A stretch of 64,000 bases of DNA from Hirudinaria manillensis (lineage: Eukaryota > Annelida > Clitellata > Hirudinida > Hirudinidae), in NCBI GenBank assembly GCA_034509925.1, contig CM067536.1, positions 8,474,501-8,538,500 of the forward strand, read 5' to 3'. Under the pieces are notes generated by a model. The model worked only from the letters and a program-made list of their open reading frames with translations. It had not been told where the DNA came from and ran no database searches. Numbering within the stretch: position 1 is the stretch's first letter; each line of letters opens with the position of its first letter. Shown here piece by piece: positions 12,237-24,337 of this stretch. The position numbers and the translations under genes are program-made.

Positions 12237-15200
12237 ATGTCGAGGAAAGTGCCGAAGAAATTAGACGTAACTTCTAAGATTTAATTGTTTAAAACATAAA
12301 TTTTACTTAATCCTAACTGATCTCATCCATTTAATCTAAAAGTAATGATTTATTTCAGCCACTTCAAAAGCGCATACCAGTTAATCCTAAATATAGAAAT
12401 GTGAAAGCTACAATCGATACTGGTAAAACTGATTTTTATTTTTTTTACTCTGCAACAACTTGAACCTGATGCTTTCTTGTTATTCCTAGGAGCCAGTCTT
12501 TCGAAGCAGCTGCAAAAAATTGAGGAAATGAAACAAAGTAAAATATTTTTATTGCTTGCAATAATTTTTCTAGCGAAAGAAGTGATTTTCGATTGTCACA
12601 AACTATTATTTATTAAAAAAAATCCAGATTACAAGTTTTCGAAAGATGAAATCTTCAAGAGAATGAAGATAACAACATTCGTTCAACTGGTAAGGTTTCA
12701 CAAAACAGTTCGAATAAAATTCCAAGATCTGTTTATAAAGCATTTGATAGACAGTGGTCAACAGCAGACTTGTTCAGCACATAGACTGAAATTAACCTTT
12801 TTTTTGGCTGACTTTTATCCAACTGTTCATTATCAGCTTGTTCAAGTATATCACCTTGAAAATGATGATCTTGAAATACCAGGTAAGCATTTGTAAAAAG
12901 TAACAGCCAGTAACAGTCTTCTATTCTTTCTTTACACTACATTCAAACGTTCCAGAAACCCCGACAAGTGAAGGCAGCAGGATTGAAACCGAGAGGAAGG
13001 ATGACACCTCCTCTTCGACTGTCAACATCGGAATTGGAGACGGAAACAACAACATCCTTGAAACCGACAGATCCACTTTTCTCGGGTAAGGAGTGTCATT
13101 ATGTCAGTGGTATTATCAGAGTTTTTTCTTTTATGGCATTCTGTAACAACTTTGGCAATAACGTTTCATTGATAAGAATTCATTGATAAAGAGTTTCTTT
13201 TAAAATAATTAAATATTATGTTTGAGCTGATCTTTGTCATTGTTATTATTATTGTTATTGTTATTATCACTTCAAGACTTGTTAATATCCAATAAACATA
13301 CCGCATACAACACAACATACGATACAACACATGCCATCTTGTAACCTCATAGCGTAGCCCAAGGAATTGGCGAAATGGACCTCAAAGATAGGCAACAACA
13401 ACAGCAACAACAACAACACTCTGCAACAAGCACCAAAAGTCAACTCATCATCAATGGCCAGGGGTCCTACTCAAACTCCGGAGACCTTTGCCCTTACCTC
13501 CTATTGGACGTCAGGGACAAGGATGATTATGACAGGTGCAGGATCATTCCAGGTAGGAAATGATCATGATAATGATGATGATGATGACGACGACGACGAT
13601 GATGTTCTTCCTCTTCCTGCTTCCAGCTTATAATTTTCCAAAGGCGATGCTGTCTCGTTCAGTAAACTACGAGTCGAAGGAGATGCTGGCTTTTGTGAGT
13701 TGTCATCATCATCATCATCATCATCATCACATTGTATTCATCATCATCATCATCACATTGTGTTTGTCATCATCATCACATTGTATTCATCATCATCATC
13801 ACATTGTGTTTGTCATCATCATCATCATCATCATCGGTCAACATATTATTTATTATACAATATTATATCTTGACTTTTAATACTGTGGATTTCCTACCTA
13901 CATGAGGTTTATTTTTTAACTTGCTGTTCAGATGATTATCATGACTCCATACCTGATACCAGAGTTTGAATAGGCTGATAATACTAATTAACATTAGCCA
14001 TAATGATAACCTTAACCTGCTGCTAGTTATTATTATTATTATTATTTATATTGTTATTATTGCTATTATTATTATTATTGTTGTTATTATTATTATTATT
14101 AATCGTTACCAGAAAAACAAGGAGGGCAAGGTCATCTTGGTGTATGATGATGATGAAACGATAGCCCCCATTGTGGCAACATCCTTGCTTCAGAGAGGAT
14201 ATGACAACATATTCATGCTGTCAGGAGGTCTGTCACTAATGATGTTGATGATGATGATGATGATGATGGTGACGACGATGATGATGATCATAATATCAAC
14301 ATATTCATGCTGTCAGGAGGTCTGTCACTGCTGATGATGATAATGATTATCATAATATCTACAATAATATTAAGAATAATAATTGCAATGATAATGATGA
14401 TGATGATGATTATTATTATTATTATCGTGAAGTTATTTTGAGTCCTTTCTTTATGACTAAATATTTAGACTCGATGATGGTAATGATGCTGTTGCTGTCT
14501 TTAACATCTGTCAAGCATAGCACCAACACGTTCATACCTGCCGATAACCTCCACTGCCACCATCATGCATTCGCAACAATCGCTTGCAATCAGCTCATGT
14601 TTTAAAACACCCAATTCTGGTACAAACTCGCAACTGTCATTCTCACGTTGTCAACGCCTGCCTCAGGTCTGAAGTTGGCCTACAAGATGTTCCCCGAGGG
14701 CCTCATAACAGGATCCATACCTCCCTCTCTCCTCTCATCCGGGGAGGGGGAGGCGACGAAGAGGTTGCCCCGGTCAGGCCGGCCTCCGACGGACCGCCAC
14801 ACCCCGCAGCAGGCGCTCAAACTCAGCCTGGAAAGAGAGGACGTCGAGAAGTTGGAAATCAACCTCAGCAATGCGATGAGGACGTCCATGGCTTCGGGAA
14901 GTTCCATGAGCGGAAGGAGCAGTGAGTGCACGTGACCTTTGAACTCTTTAAGTAGAATCGCAACGGGCCTAAAAGGTACTTTTCGGATAGATGAGCCTTT
15001 GGTGAACATACTATGCAAGGCATACAACAAGCACTGTAGTATAATGCTAAAGTAATTATATGATTATTAATAACTAACTATAATAATACTAGTATTATTA
15101 TTATTATTTTATAATACTAGTATTATTATTTTACTACCTCATTATATAATAATACTAGTATTACATAATACTAATAATATATAATTATAATAAAGTATAT

Positions 15201-15453
15201 TATGTCTAATAGAATGCTAGTCAAAATTTCAATTGAACCACTTACTTTATCCTCATTACTTACCATCTCAATTGAATTGCTTTACCAACACCACTTCTCA
15301 ACTCATCCTTACCACCTCATCGTCTCACCCTGCAACCCCCCACCCAACACAGGTAAGTCCTCAGTCTCTCTGAGCAGTCTCCGCATCCCTAGCGGCTGTT
15401 CATCCAGCCGCTCCGGTTCCATCAGTCTCGGAAGGCCCGCCTTCAAACCCTGA
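12237..15453 (+). CDS. CEP41: Centrosomal protein of 41 kDa (CEP41), rhodanese-like, 11 exons
   Basis: Basal-body and axonemal protein needed for tubulin glutamylation in cilia (known for the vertebrate protein). Exons: 12237-12266, 12359-12422, 12490-12537, 12628-12689, 12837-12882, 12956-13085, 13353-13552, 13627-13694, 14113-14227, 14667-14921 and 15353-15453. Every junction is in phase and gives 372 aa, against 373 in human. Shared segments include KRIPVNPKYRNVK, the KDEIFKRMKITTFVQL motif, LLLDVRDKDDYDRC opening the rhodanese domain (about residues 170-270), VILVYDDDE in place of a catalytic Cys loop, FMLSGGLK and FPEGLITGSIPPS. The Cys-less loop agrees with the noncatalytic rhodanese fold of this family. 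Exon 4 could alternatively start at an acceptor about 50 bases upstream, but the chosen one best matches the family. A polyGln run follows residue 134. Confidence 0.96.
13562..13605. repeat. GAT/GAC triplet tract in CEP41 intron 7
   Basis: Imperfect GAT and GAC triplets in the 74-base intron between exons 7 and 8; not coding. Confidence 0.8.
13703..13834. repeat. CAT-triplet blocks with a repeated spacer, CEP41 intron 8
   Basis: Runs of CAT/ATC triplets are separated by a recurrent spacer (cacattgtattcatc or cacattgtgtttgtc), making a higher-order repeat of about 30 bases that recurs four times. Confidence 0.8.
14205..14329 (+). repeat. Direct duplication of CEP41 exon 9 end and its donor
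   Basis: The 33 bases at 14205-14237, which span the last 23 bases of exon 9 and the first 10 of the intron, recur without change at 14297-14329. The copy lies 92 bases downstream inside intron 9, with ATG triplets between. The second copy carries an identical 5' splice-site context. Confidence 0.9.
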
Positions 15454-16043
15454 CCTCGGAGCAGAAGGCCAGAAGGAGAGGCAAGGACAGAGACGAGGAT
15501 CGAATGCTCGTTTCTTTGACTTTTCGGCTCGTATTTGAATTCACGTGTGCTTGAGTCCGACCTCTGCCGTGCAGTCACGCACGGCTTACTATTATCCGAG
15601 TGGCTTTCTTTGGAGTCGTGATCTGATACATTTAACCCTACAACCTAACGTCGTTCGTTACGAGTTCATCGCTTGAAATTGTAGCGCGACCGTTTCGTCT
15701 CTGCCGTCCAATGAAGCACGTTGCAGCATAGCACAGAGCAATGGCACCCCACACCTCTCTCCCTCCCTTAGTTTCTAAAATCGAGTCCCGAAGATGTGAA
15801 CGAAGCAAGCACAATGCGACAGAATCTCCCGAATATTTTCTTAGCACCGCCCGTATTTTTCTGAAATTGTAATTAACAATCCAATTCGTTCAAAATGCAA
15901 ATGGTGTGGCTTATAAACTAACCACTATTGTCTTTATTGTTGTTTACTAGTAGATTATTATTGTTATTATTATTATTAATTATCATCATTGTCATTAACA
16001 TCATCATCGTAACTTGTGAAGTCATCGAAGAGCATCGTCTTGA
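15454..16043. other. Convergent spacer, CEP41 to claudin-like gene
   Basis: About 590 bases with the presumed 3' UTRs of both genes and short ATT tracts near 15955-15985. No additional gene is supported. Confidence 0.5.
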
Positions 16044-18100
16044 TCAACCAATCGTGTTAGGAGGCGAGCCGTACCATCCGGCCCGGGCAGCCCTTTCTTC
16101 GTCCTGCAGTCCGTCATAGCCGAGAGATGCCTCCTCGTCGTCGCGGTGAGGCCACGGGGGATCGGTTTCGGGATCCCCGACCGGCCCCCGAAAATGGCCG
16201 TCCTGCCGGCGTTCGCAAAACTCCTGGAGGAGTTTCAGGTGCTCTGGATTCGTGAGGTCGAGTTCGCGGCTCCTCCTCCGTCGCCCGCCATTCCCGAAGG
16301 CGTCGCCGTTCAAGTAGACGACGAAGGCAGACACCAGCGAGCAGACGAGGCTGACTACTCCGAGGTAGTATGAGCCGTGGAAGTCGATCCTGTTGGGGCC
16401 GTAGGTCGTGAACAGGAAGCCGCAGTGGTCCAGGTAGTTGGCGAAGATGGTCAGAGCCAGGAAGTGTTCTAAGGCTGTCGTGGTGGTGGTGAGGATGATG
16501 AAGAAGATGGAAATGGTTATTTTATTTATAGATTAAAGCTATTGAATTGCCATTGCCCATCTGCAATGTTCTGATGTTGGAGGTAGAACATGTAACAAGA
16601 GAATTTTTAATAATACTCAAACATCCAAAAATTAATTTTTTTTAAATGAGGCTCAAGTGAAATTTATAGCATCCATCAAAGGCAAAACCTTCGTGAAACA
16701 CAGATTTAAACTAAGAATTAAGAAAGATAAACTTAAATTAAACTTGAAATTGAAACGAAAACATCCTAACCTAATCCAATTTCTTCACATAAATTTTAAT
16801 CTGCCACCTTCGGAAAGCAAACTGAAGCCAACAAAAGAATGATTGTGAAAACTGAAAATTGCCTTAGGATGAACTAAGAGGTTATTCAAATGTAAATTCA
16901 AAATTAATAAATGTATCTAGAATGGAATAATAATTTAATTAATACTTCGTAATTAATACTTTAAGACCATTTATTAGGAAACTGATTGTAGTTTCAGAAC
17001 TAAACCAATAAATAATAATAATAACAACATCAGATCCTAAACATTATTATATATATTATGTTACTAAATGAAATTCTCAAACAATAAAAAAAAATCAACC
17101 AAATTGGAAATGGTACATCATACAGAACTGCAAAACCTCTAGAAATGATAAAGCTTTGCTATACTTTCACTCTATACTATACTTCTATACTATATTATAC
17201 TATACTATACCAGACTTCTATATTTTACTATACTCCTATAGATTTATTATCAGATGACTCTTAAAAATCAATAGACCTGATATCGCAAGGACGCAGGAGA
17301 CTGCAGTGTGAACAGTGGCAGTCATCCGTAACTTTTTGCCTTCGATGCTATTGGTCAGCATGGCCAAGCTGATGATACTGCAAGCCACACCTATGCACAT
17401 GCTGCCTTGGGTCAGATGGAACCATGCTGGTATAGCAATAGATTAAACATTATTTGATGTTTATTGGAATTTAATTAAGTATGTCTCACTTGATGAGACT
17501 CATTTTTAAATCTGTGTTTTAAGTTTATTAATAAATTTTTTGTGAATCCACTAATTTGACTATAAAGAATTTTAATGTTATTTTTTTTTTATTTTACTTT
17601 TTAACTGTTATAATTTTATAATCCTTTTGCTTTGATATCTAACTTTTCAAGACATCATTCTTGTGATACTTTTACGTGTCACGTCATAGCTTAAAAATTA
17701 GTCCTTAACTTCATACCTCGCAGGAAAATGCATTATTGTAATCTTCAAACTTGAAACTCTGATATTCCACAAACAAACCCTGAACACTTCGTCCTTCAAT
17801 CAGATTGTCGTGGATCGAAGTGCAGACGTCATTTGAGCAAAAATGCCACAATCCAAAGGTAGACTGGTCAAACTCCAATGCTTTAATGTAGGCCCAGCAG
17901 GGAGTAGTCAAGCTGATGACACCACATAAGACGCCAGCAACCATGATCTTCGCCGGTAATGGTAGATGACCCCAGCCCCAATGGGCAGCCTTTGGAATGC
18001 CCGGCAAGATTCTCCGTCTGCCTATTCTGGGGTAGTACTTGATCATCGTAGCAGACGATCTGGAGCGGAGGGACTTTTGGGGAGACGAATAGTCGCTCAT
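16044..18100 (-). CDS. Claudin/PMP22-superfamily four-transmembrane protein
   Basis: Three exons on the minus strand: 18100-17717 (or from ATG 18121), 17426-17277 and 16474-16044. The first exon has a basic N-terminus and TM1 (about residues 50-70 from ATG 18121). The extracellular loop carries a GLWHFCSNDVC motif, the W-GLW-C-C signature of claudin/PMP22 proteins. Exon 2 supplies TM2 and TM3 (ACSIISLAML and VSCVLAISG). Exon 3 supplies the remaining membrane segment (YLGVVSLVCSLVSAFVVYL) and an acidic and basic cytoplasmic tail of about 95 residues. The exon 2-exon 3 junction is in phase, but the good donor at 17716 leaves phase 0 whereas exon 2 needs phase 1. Either a small exon is missed, a weaker donor is used, or the sequence has an indel. 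The exact subfamily is not recognised. Confidence 0.6.
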
Positions 18101-18121
18101 TTCGTGATTTTTAAACAGCAA

Positions 18122-19185
18122 TAATATTTCTCAACAATGAATTCAGTAGGAACACAGCTCCAAATCAGAGCAACCACGATCGTAGAACTATTGTAATCGC
18201 AACATAATTCTAGATTTCAAATATTTAAAAGTAAACAATAATAAGCCTCATCCCCCAAATTAAAATAATGTATATAATCATATATTAGCATAACATAACA
18301 ATTTAATTTCAAAACATAATCGTATAAACGTTTTACAAATAAATAAATTTAATGAAATTTCATCCTAAAAACATTTAATCAATAGAATCTTTTGATTTTA
18401 AGAATATCAAATCCTCAAATATATATTTGCTTAGCATGCTTCCATTTACCATCACAGATGTCATTGATGCTCAAAATGGTTCTGTCATCTTCATTACCAT
18501 TATTATTATTATAAACACAAAATAAAGGTCGATGAAAGGAAGTCACACATCCAAAACTTATTTATGCCTCTCGTTAATTTCACGACTGTTTTAATCCCTA
18601 GGGCTAGATGGCAATTTAATAATAAATTCTTCACTTGTAAAACCCCAAGTTACAAAGTGTTGATATATTGGTTTACTTTTTGGCGGAAAATATACCTGAC
18701 GATTTGATATTCTTACAATCCTAAAATTCTATTATTTAAATATTTTCGGGAATACCAAATATAAAAATGTTTAATTTCAAAATTAATTTTGAGATATTTG
18801 TTAAACACACACACACAAGCAATTTCCATCAGACGCAGGTTGAGTTGGTTTAAACAATTTTGTTTCGTATCAAAAATAATCCACGATCAACAATTTATTG
18901 ACAAAGATGACAACGAACAAAACAACACCCCACTGCTTGCATTTGGCTTCAAAGATGCAAAAATATATATATATTTATATATATAATATATATTAATATA
19001 TATAATATAATATATAAGAATATATATATATATATACACAGTCGCCTAATCATGTCAGGTGACATTTACATTGGAAAATAATATAATAACAATAATAATA
19101 ATAATAATAATAATATATTGTAACATAATAACTAAATAAAGATTTTTTTAAACATAAAAGAAAAAAAAAATGACAACAAAATCGT
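18122..19185. other. AT-rich spacer between claudin-like and M6 genes
   Basis: Contains the promoter side of the claudin-like gene and the 3' UTR of M6. An (AT)n tract lies at about 18960-19040. A TTTATT near 18895 reads AATAAA on the minus strand and may end the M6 transcript. Confidence 0.5.
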
Positions 19186-19763
19186 TCAGTCGCGGAGAGA
19201 CCGGTCGCTCCTCGAAGGATCAGCCAAATCAATGTAACTCCTGTATTCCTTGAGAGTCCTGGCAGACTTGATTCTCTGGTAGTTGGATGAGAGAGACACC
19301 AGGTACACAGTCTGGAGTAGGTTTCAAAGGGTTGCAATTAAAATTTTAATTATTTTATTATTTAATTTAATTAAATATAAATATAATTAAATATTTAATT
19401 AAATTAATCTATTTATTATTAATTAATTAATTTAATTAAATAATTACAAAAACAATTATTTCTTGAAATAGAGTAGAAATTTAGGAAAGGTCATCAGTAT
19501 GAAAGCATCAGTAGCTACATTTTTGGCTTATTTAATTTATTTTTACATTAAATTGGTTTATTTAAGACAATTATTAAGTATTTAAAAAAAAAAGTATTAA
19601 GTATTAAAAAAAAAATTGTTTTTCCAATTGGTACAAACCAAGCCAAGGACGATTAAGAAAGAGCCTATGTATGCAAAACAATACATCGGACCAGCATCGT
19701 ACACCTGCAGAGAAACAAAATTTCATAATTCAAACAAATTCATCTTTACTCCACAAATTATTA

Positions 19764-19801
<38 letters not shown>

Positions 19802-21573
19802 ATTACTACAATAAGTAACATTATGCTAGATATAACCAAAAACAAGATAAGCATAAAGAAATATAAAATATCAAATAATGCCTTGAATATTACGACTCAA
19901 ACTAACGAATACCAACTAACATATTCACAGAACTGGCTGAGATCAATCTCATCACAGAGCCCCTCGACCAGAGTTCCTGTGGAGTTCTGGTAAATGCCTG
20001 CCAAATTGATTGACTGATCGATTATTGATGGCCAATGATTGATTGACTGATTGGTTGTCAATGATTGATTGGTTGATTGACTGATTGATGGTCAACAATT
20101 TATTCAATCAAACTGAGCAGTATGTGGATAACCAACAGGCAAAAGACAACACACAGAGTTGACACAAGTTTTATACGTTCCCTGTGAATTTTCAGGGTCA
20201 AGAGGTGAGATTAAGGGTAGTTAGGGTGAGGTTAAGAGTGGCATCTGTATGGGTCAGGGTTGGAGTACGGATAGGGTTAGGTATTAAAGATCCATGCCTG
20301 CGAGTTGTCTTTTGACCGTCACCCGTCCGACTCTCCTGCCAACTCACCGAATCTCGTGAGGTTGAGGCAATAGTTATCGAGGAACCAGAAGTCTCGTTGG
20401 ACGATCTCCTGCTGGCAGATGGACTTGATCATCGCGTAGACGATAATCGGCATGGCACAGACGAAGGTGATGCCGAGCCATGCTGCGTTGAGCACGTATG
20501 TGAAGACCATGAGCTGGTTAATTATCAAAAAATAAGGAGTTAATTAATTATTTAATTAATGATATTATAAATTAATTAATTAAATTAATTATATTACAAA
20601 TTAATTAATTATAATCATATTACTTTCTAATTAATTATAATTTAATTGATTATTGTAATTTAATTAATTACTCATTCATTGCAGGACTTGATTGTTTATT
20701 AATATTGCAAGGGCTGATCGAACATCGATTGTAGAGACTAATTCATTATTAGCTGCACAAGATCTGATGGCATGCAAGAATGGTAAAAACTTTTTTAAAA
20801 AAATAAAACTTCTGTTTATAAGATAAACAAATAAAATAAAACAAAATAAATAAATAAATAAATGAATAATGGATACCCGCTCCCGAACTCACCAGACCGG
20901 CAAAGACCCTCCCGCCAATCGCGGACTTGAAGTTCGCGAAAAGGTTTTCTCTGGTGAGTCCCGTGGAAAGGAAGCCGAAAGTGAGGAGGACGATGGTGTA
21001 GATGCCCATGGAGATGCCGAAGATGAGGAAGATGACCTGGATGTTCTGGAGCCTGGAAAGGATTGAAATGGAAACTGGTGGTGATGATGATGATGAGGAG
21101 GAGGAGGAGGAAGAGGATGAGAGAGTGTGATGCTGATAACATGACTAACTTAACGATGGCTAAATCTAATAATAAGTTATTATTTTAAAAATAAATAAAT
21201 CAACGAACACAAAACACTAAAAACGTCAATTGGACGACAACGAATCATGGAATCAGAAAGCAAAAAAAACGTTGCCTTCGAAAACCTACCACGGCATCGT
21301 GACATTGAAAAGTCGATTAAAAATTCCATTCACAGTCAGGTCCAAAGCCCTGTAACCTGAACCGCAAAACAATCCTACACCGAGACAAGTAGTTATAGTG
21401 GCTATCAGAGAAGCATAGGGCGTCCTACCCAGACAATCTTCACATTCTAAAAATTGATAAACCCCGGAATATATTATCAATTATTAATAGCAAATGATGC
21501 ACAACTAGAATATTTAAGCACTTAATAAACCAGCTTTCACACAATGGAACATTAACTCACTGTCTACAGCCAT
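19186..21573 (-). CDS. GPM6: Proteolipid protein PLP/M6 family (neuronal glycoprotein M6-like)
   Basis: Four-TM proteolipid of neural and glial plasma membranes. Minus-strand exons are 21573-21561 (13 bases), 21446-21290, 21052-20893, 20513-20348, 19976-19921, 19704-19639 and 19311-19186; phases agree and the product is 247 aa. The start matches the family: a tiny first exon, then Cys residues at 6 and 9 (likely palmitoylated) and the core PYASLIATITTCLGVGLFCG of TM1. TM2 lies in exon 3, TM3 in exon 4 (AAWLGITFVCAMPIIVY). The second extracellular loop keeps the Cys pattern, with YCLNLTRFG, GLCDEIDLSQFC and PMYC. TM4 is followed by a tail containing SSNYQRIKSARTLKEY, comparable to the M6 tail. 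Exon 5 begins at the inner of two close AG sites (19977) because the outer one breaks the frame. Confidence 0.93.
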
Positions 21574-23628
21574 GATAATAGCTCTCCCAAAACCCTTCTT
21601 AGCGAGAAATCAAACAAAATAATCTTTGCTGCTCATAAAATTTTATTTGCACATCCCAAAATAAAATAATAAATCACAATTTTAATTGTAATGGTATTAT
21701 TTTGTGTATATTTCTTCACATATATCGCTGCACATCGTCAACAACAATAACAACACAGGTAGACAAAATTATCTTGTTTAAAAGAGGAACACTTTCCGTG
21801 AGGGCAGATATTTTTGGAGATTATTAATTAAATAAATTATTAATTAATTTATTAATTTATTTAATGTTAAATTTTACATGTTAGAAAAATAACATTTACT
21901 TCGGATTTTATCAATAAACTTCTTTATTTTTTAATCATTCGCTAGTAAAACAAGGAAAAAATGAATTTCCGAATTTCTTGTCAGCCATGCGATCTTTATT
22001 AAATATTACAGCTTTTATGATATTTTTGGATATTTTTTTTGAATATTATTCATAAATCAATGTCCAATAAATCAGAAGCCAATCTAATTTCACGATTCAT
22101 TTTTAAAATGAAGATAATTTTAATTTGAGAAATATTTATTTATCTCTTGTTTTGTTTCATAAACAAAGTTATGGAAAACCTAGTATTGTAACATTGATAT
22201 TACATCAATATCGTTTCAACGGCGTTGGTATCACAAAGTTAAAAACATCAGATTATATATCTTGACAAACGCAACAACATCATCAACAACAAAAACAACA
22301 AAACAAAGCGAAAACAACAACAACACTTGCAACAAAACAATACCTTGAAAGGTGACAGCAGTCTTTGACAGTTGAATTGTGACGGTGTCACAAGAAAAGA
22401 TTCTGCGCAGCTACGTGACCGAAATTCTCTCAGACGATTAAGATGCATGGACACAGAATTGTGTGAATTGCGGCATTAGGTGTTCGTGAGCTCAATTCAT
22501 GGGTGATTGATTGGCTGATTGGATGGGTGGGTGGGTAGGTGGGTGGGTAGGTGGGTGGGTGGTTGAGTGAGTGAATGAACTTTGGAACTTTGGAACTTTG
22601 GAAGATGATTTTGAGTTTGAGAATGGGTTAGAGTGGGTGGGTGAATTTACGCTTTCAATCAGCGAACCTATTTACAAATGGATGGATTAAAATAAATTCT
22701 ATTTCGGTGAATTAATAAATAAATGAACAAACGAATGAATGAATGAATGCATGCAAGGGGTCACCTAGAGCACGTTCGTCGACTATCAATTCACCATGGC
22801 ACCAGTAACAACTACATCGTCGTCGTCGTCATCGTCATCTTCAATCAGCAACATCGTTGCAACCACCTTCATCGTCACAATTTTCTGACACAAGATGGCG
22901 GCAGAGAAAATGCATCTCAATTGGAACGTTGCATGAATAAGAGATGACCCAGTTAGCCGGAAAAATAGACCGGAAGTACGATCGGTCGCGCACGTGATCC
23001 AAACCGGACGACATTCCGTAATAACTGGCGATGACGCAACAGGTCACACGATTTCGATGAAAATTGATGACGACGACGACGACGATAATGGTGACTACGA
23101 CGACGACGACGATGATGATGATGATAGTAAAGAAAATGATGAAGATGACGACTACGACGAGGATGAGTAATGACGAGGACGATGAGGAGGGTGATGTCAA
23201 TTTCGAAGCAAGCTGAGAGCACTTAGTCTCCATGACGTCACTAATCATGACGGATTCGCAAACGCCATTTTGAATGACTGCTCGGCAATGCAGCGCTGGA
23301 TGAATTATTGAATGAATGAGTGATTGATTGATTGACGATTGAGAGGGCGGGCGGTTTGTTAATTTTGCGAATGATTGATTGATCGATTGAGTGGATGGGT
23401 GGGTAGGTGGCTAGGTGGATGGGTGGCTGGGTGAGTGAATGAGTGACTGGCGATCGTCGGAGATTTAATGAAAGACCGTTCAACACCCGTGGAGTTCATT
23501 CGTAGTAATTTACGAATGGGTTGGAGTGGGTGGATGGATGCTTTGGATGTTTGCGTGGGCGGCTTCTAATTATATCCTCGTCGGGGTTTTATCCTGTCTG
23601 ACACCATTAATTGTTTTTTTATTCTTCG
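21574..23628. other. Spacer upstream of M6, repeat-rich
   Basis: Contains no supportable gene. CAA triplets occur at 22265-22325, a GGGTGGGTAGGT-type tract at 22520-22570, tandem TGGAACTTTGGAACT at about 22578-22602, and GAC/GAT triplets at 23065-23195. TGATTGATTGA-type and GTGGGTAGGTGG-type tracts occur at 23315-23450. Noncoding M6 5' exons may lie here. Confidence 0.5.
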
Positions 23629-23984
23629 CTCACTCACTCACTCACTCACTCACTCACTCACTCACTCACTCACTCACTCACTCACTCACTCACTCACTCA
23701 CTCACTCACTCACTCACTCACTCACTCACTCACTCACTCACTCACTCACTCACTCACTCACTCACTCACTCACTCACTCACTCACTCACTCACTCACTCA
23801 CTCACTCACTCACTCACTCACTCACTCACTCACTCACTCACTCACTCACTCACTCACTCACTCACTCACTCACTCACTCACTCACTCACTCACTCACTCA
23901 CTCACTCACTCACTCACTCACTCACTCACTCACTCACTCACTCACTCACTCACTCACTCACTCACTCACTCACTCACTCACTCA
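23629..23984. repeat. Perfect (CTCA)n microsatellite, about 89 units
   Basis: An uninterrupted tetranucleotide array of about 356 bases. It has no stop in the plus-strand reading frames, which creates spurious THSL-repeat ORFs. Confidence 0.98.
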
Positions 23985-24337
23985 CCCACACACCCTTTCA
24001 GTCACCCCCGACTCAAAGAAACTACGTTCATACCTGATCGTGGATCCAACACATCCGAAATGGCGCCTCATTTAGAGTCTTTGCATCAACCACTACGTCA
24101 CTTCCGGTCATACGACTTCCGCCATTTTCCCCTTTTTTCTTTCGATTTCCGCTCGTAATAAAATATTTTTTTTTCAAAAGATTTCCAATTGAAAAGACGA
24201 AAAACATGCTTATATAAAAACGAATAAGTATCTTTCGATGTGAGCATTAAAAAGAAGTTAAATAGAGAAATAAATAAATAATATCAACATAAAAAATAAT
24301 AATAATAATAATAGTAATAATAATAATAATAATAATT
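23985..24337. other. Spacer downstream of the type I membrane gene
   Basis: AT-rich sequence with an AAT tract at about 24295-24335 that abuts the stop codon of the minus-strand gene. No gene seen. Confidence 0.5.

Noticed and set aside
23629-23984. CRISPR-like array
   Set aside because: Direct repeats here have no spacers, and the genome is clearly eukaryotic.
23526-24158. 210-residue ORF across the (CTCA)n array
   Set aside because: It is only the translation of a tetranucleotide microsatellite, with no start context or splice support.
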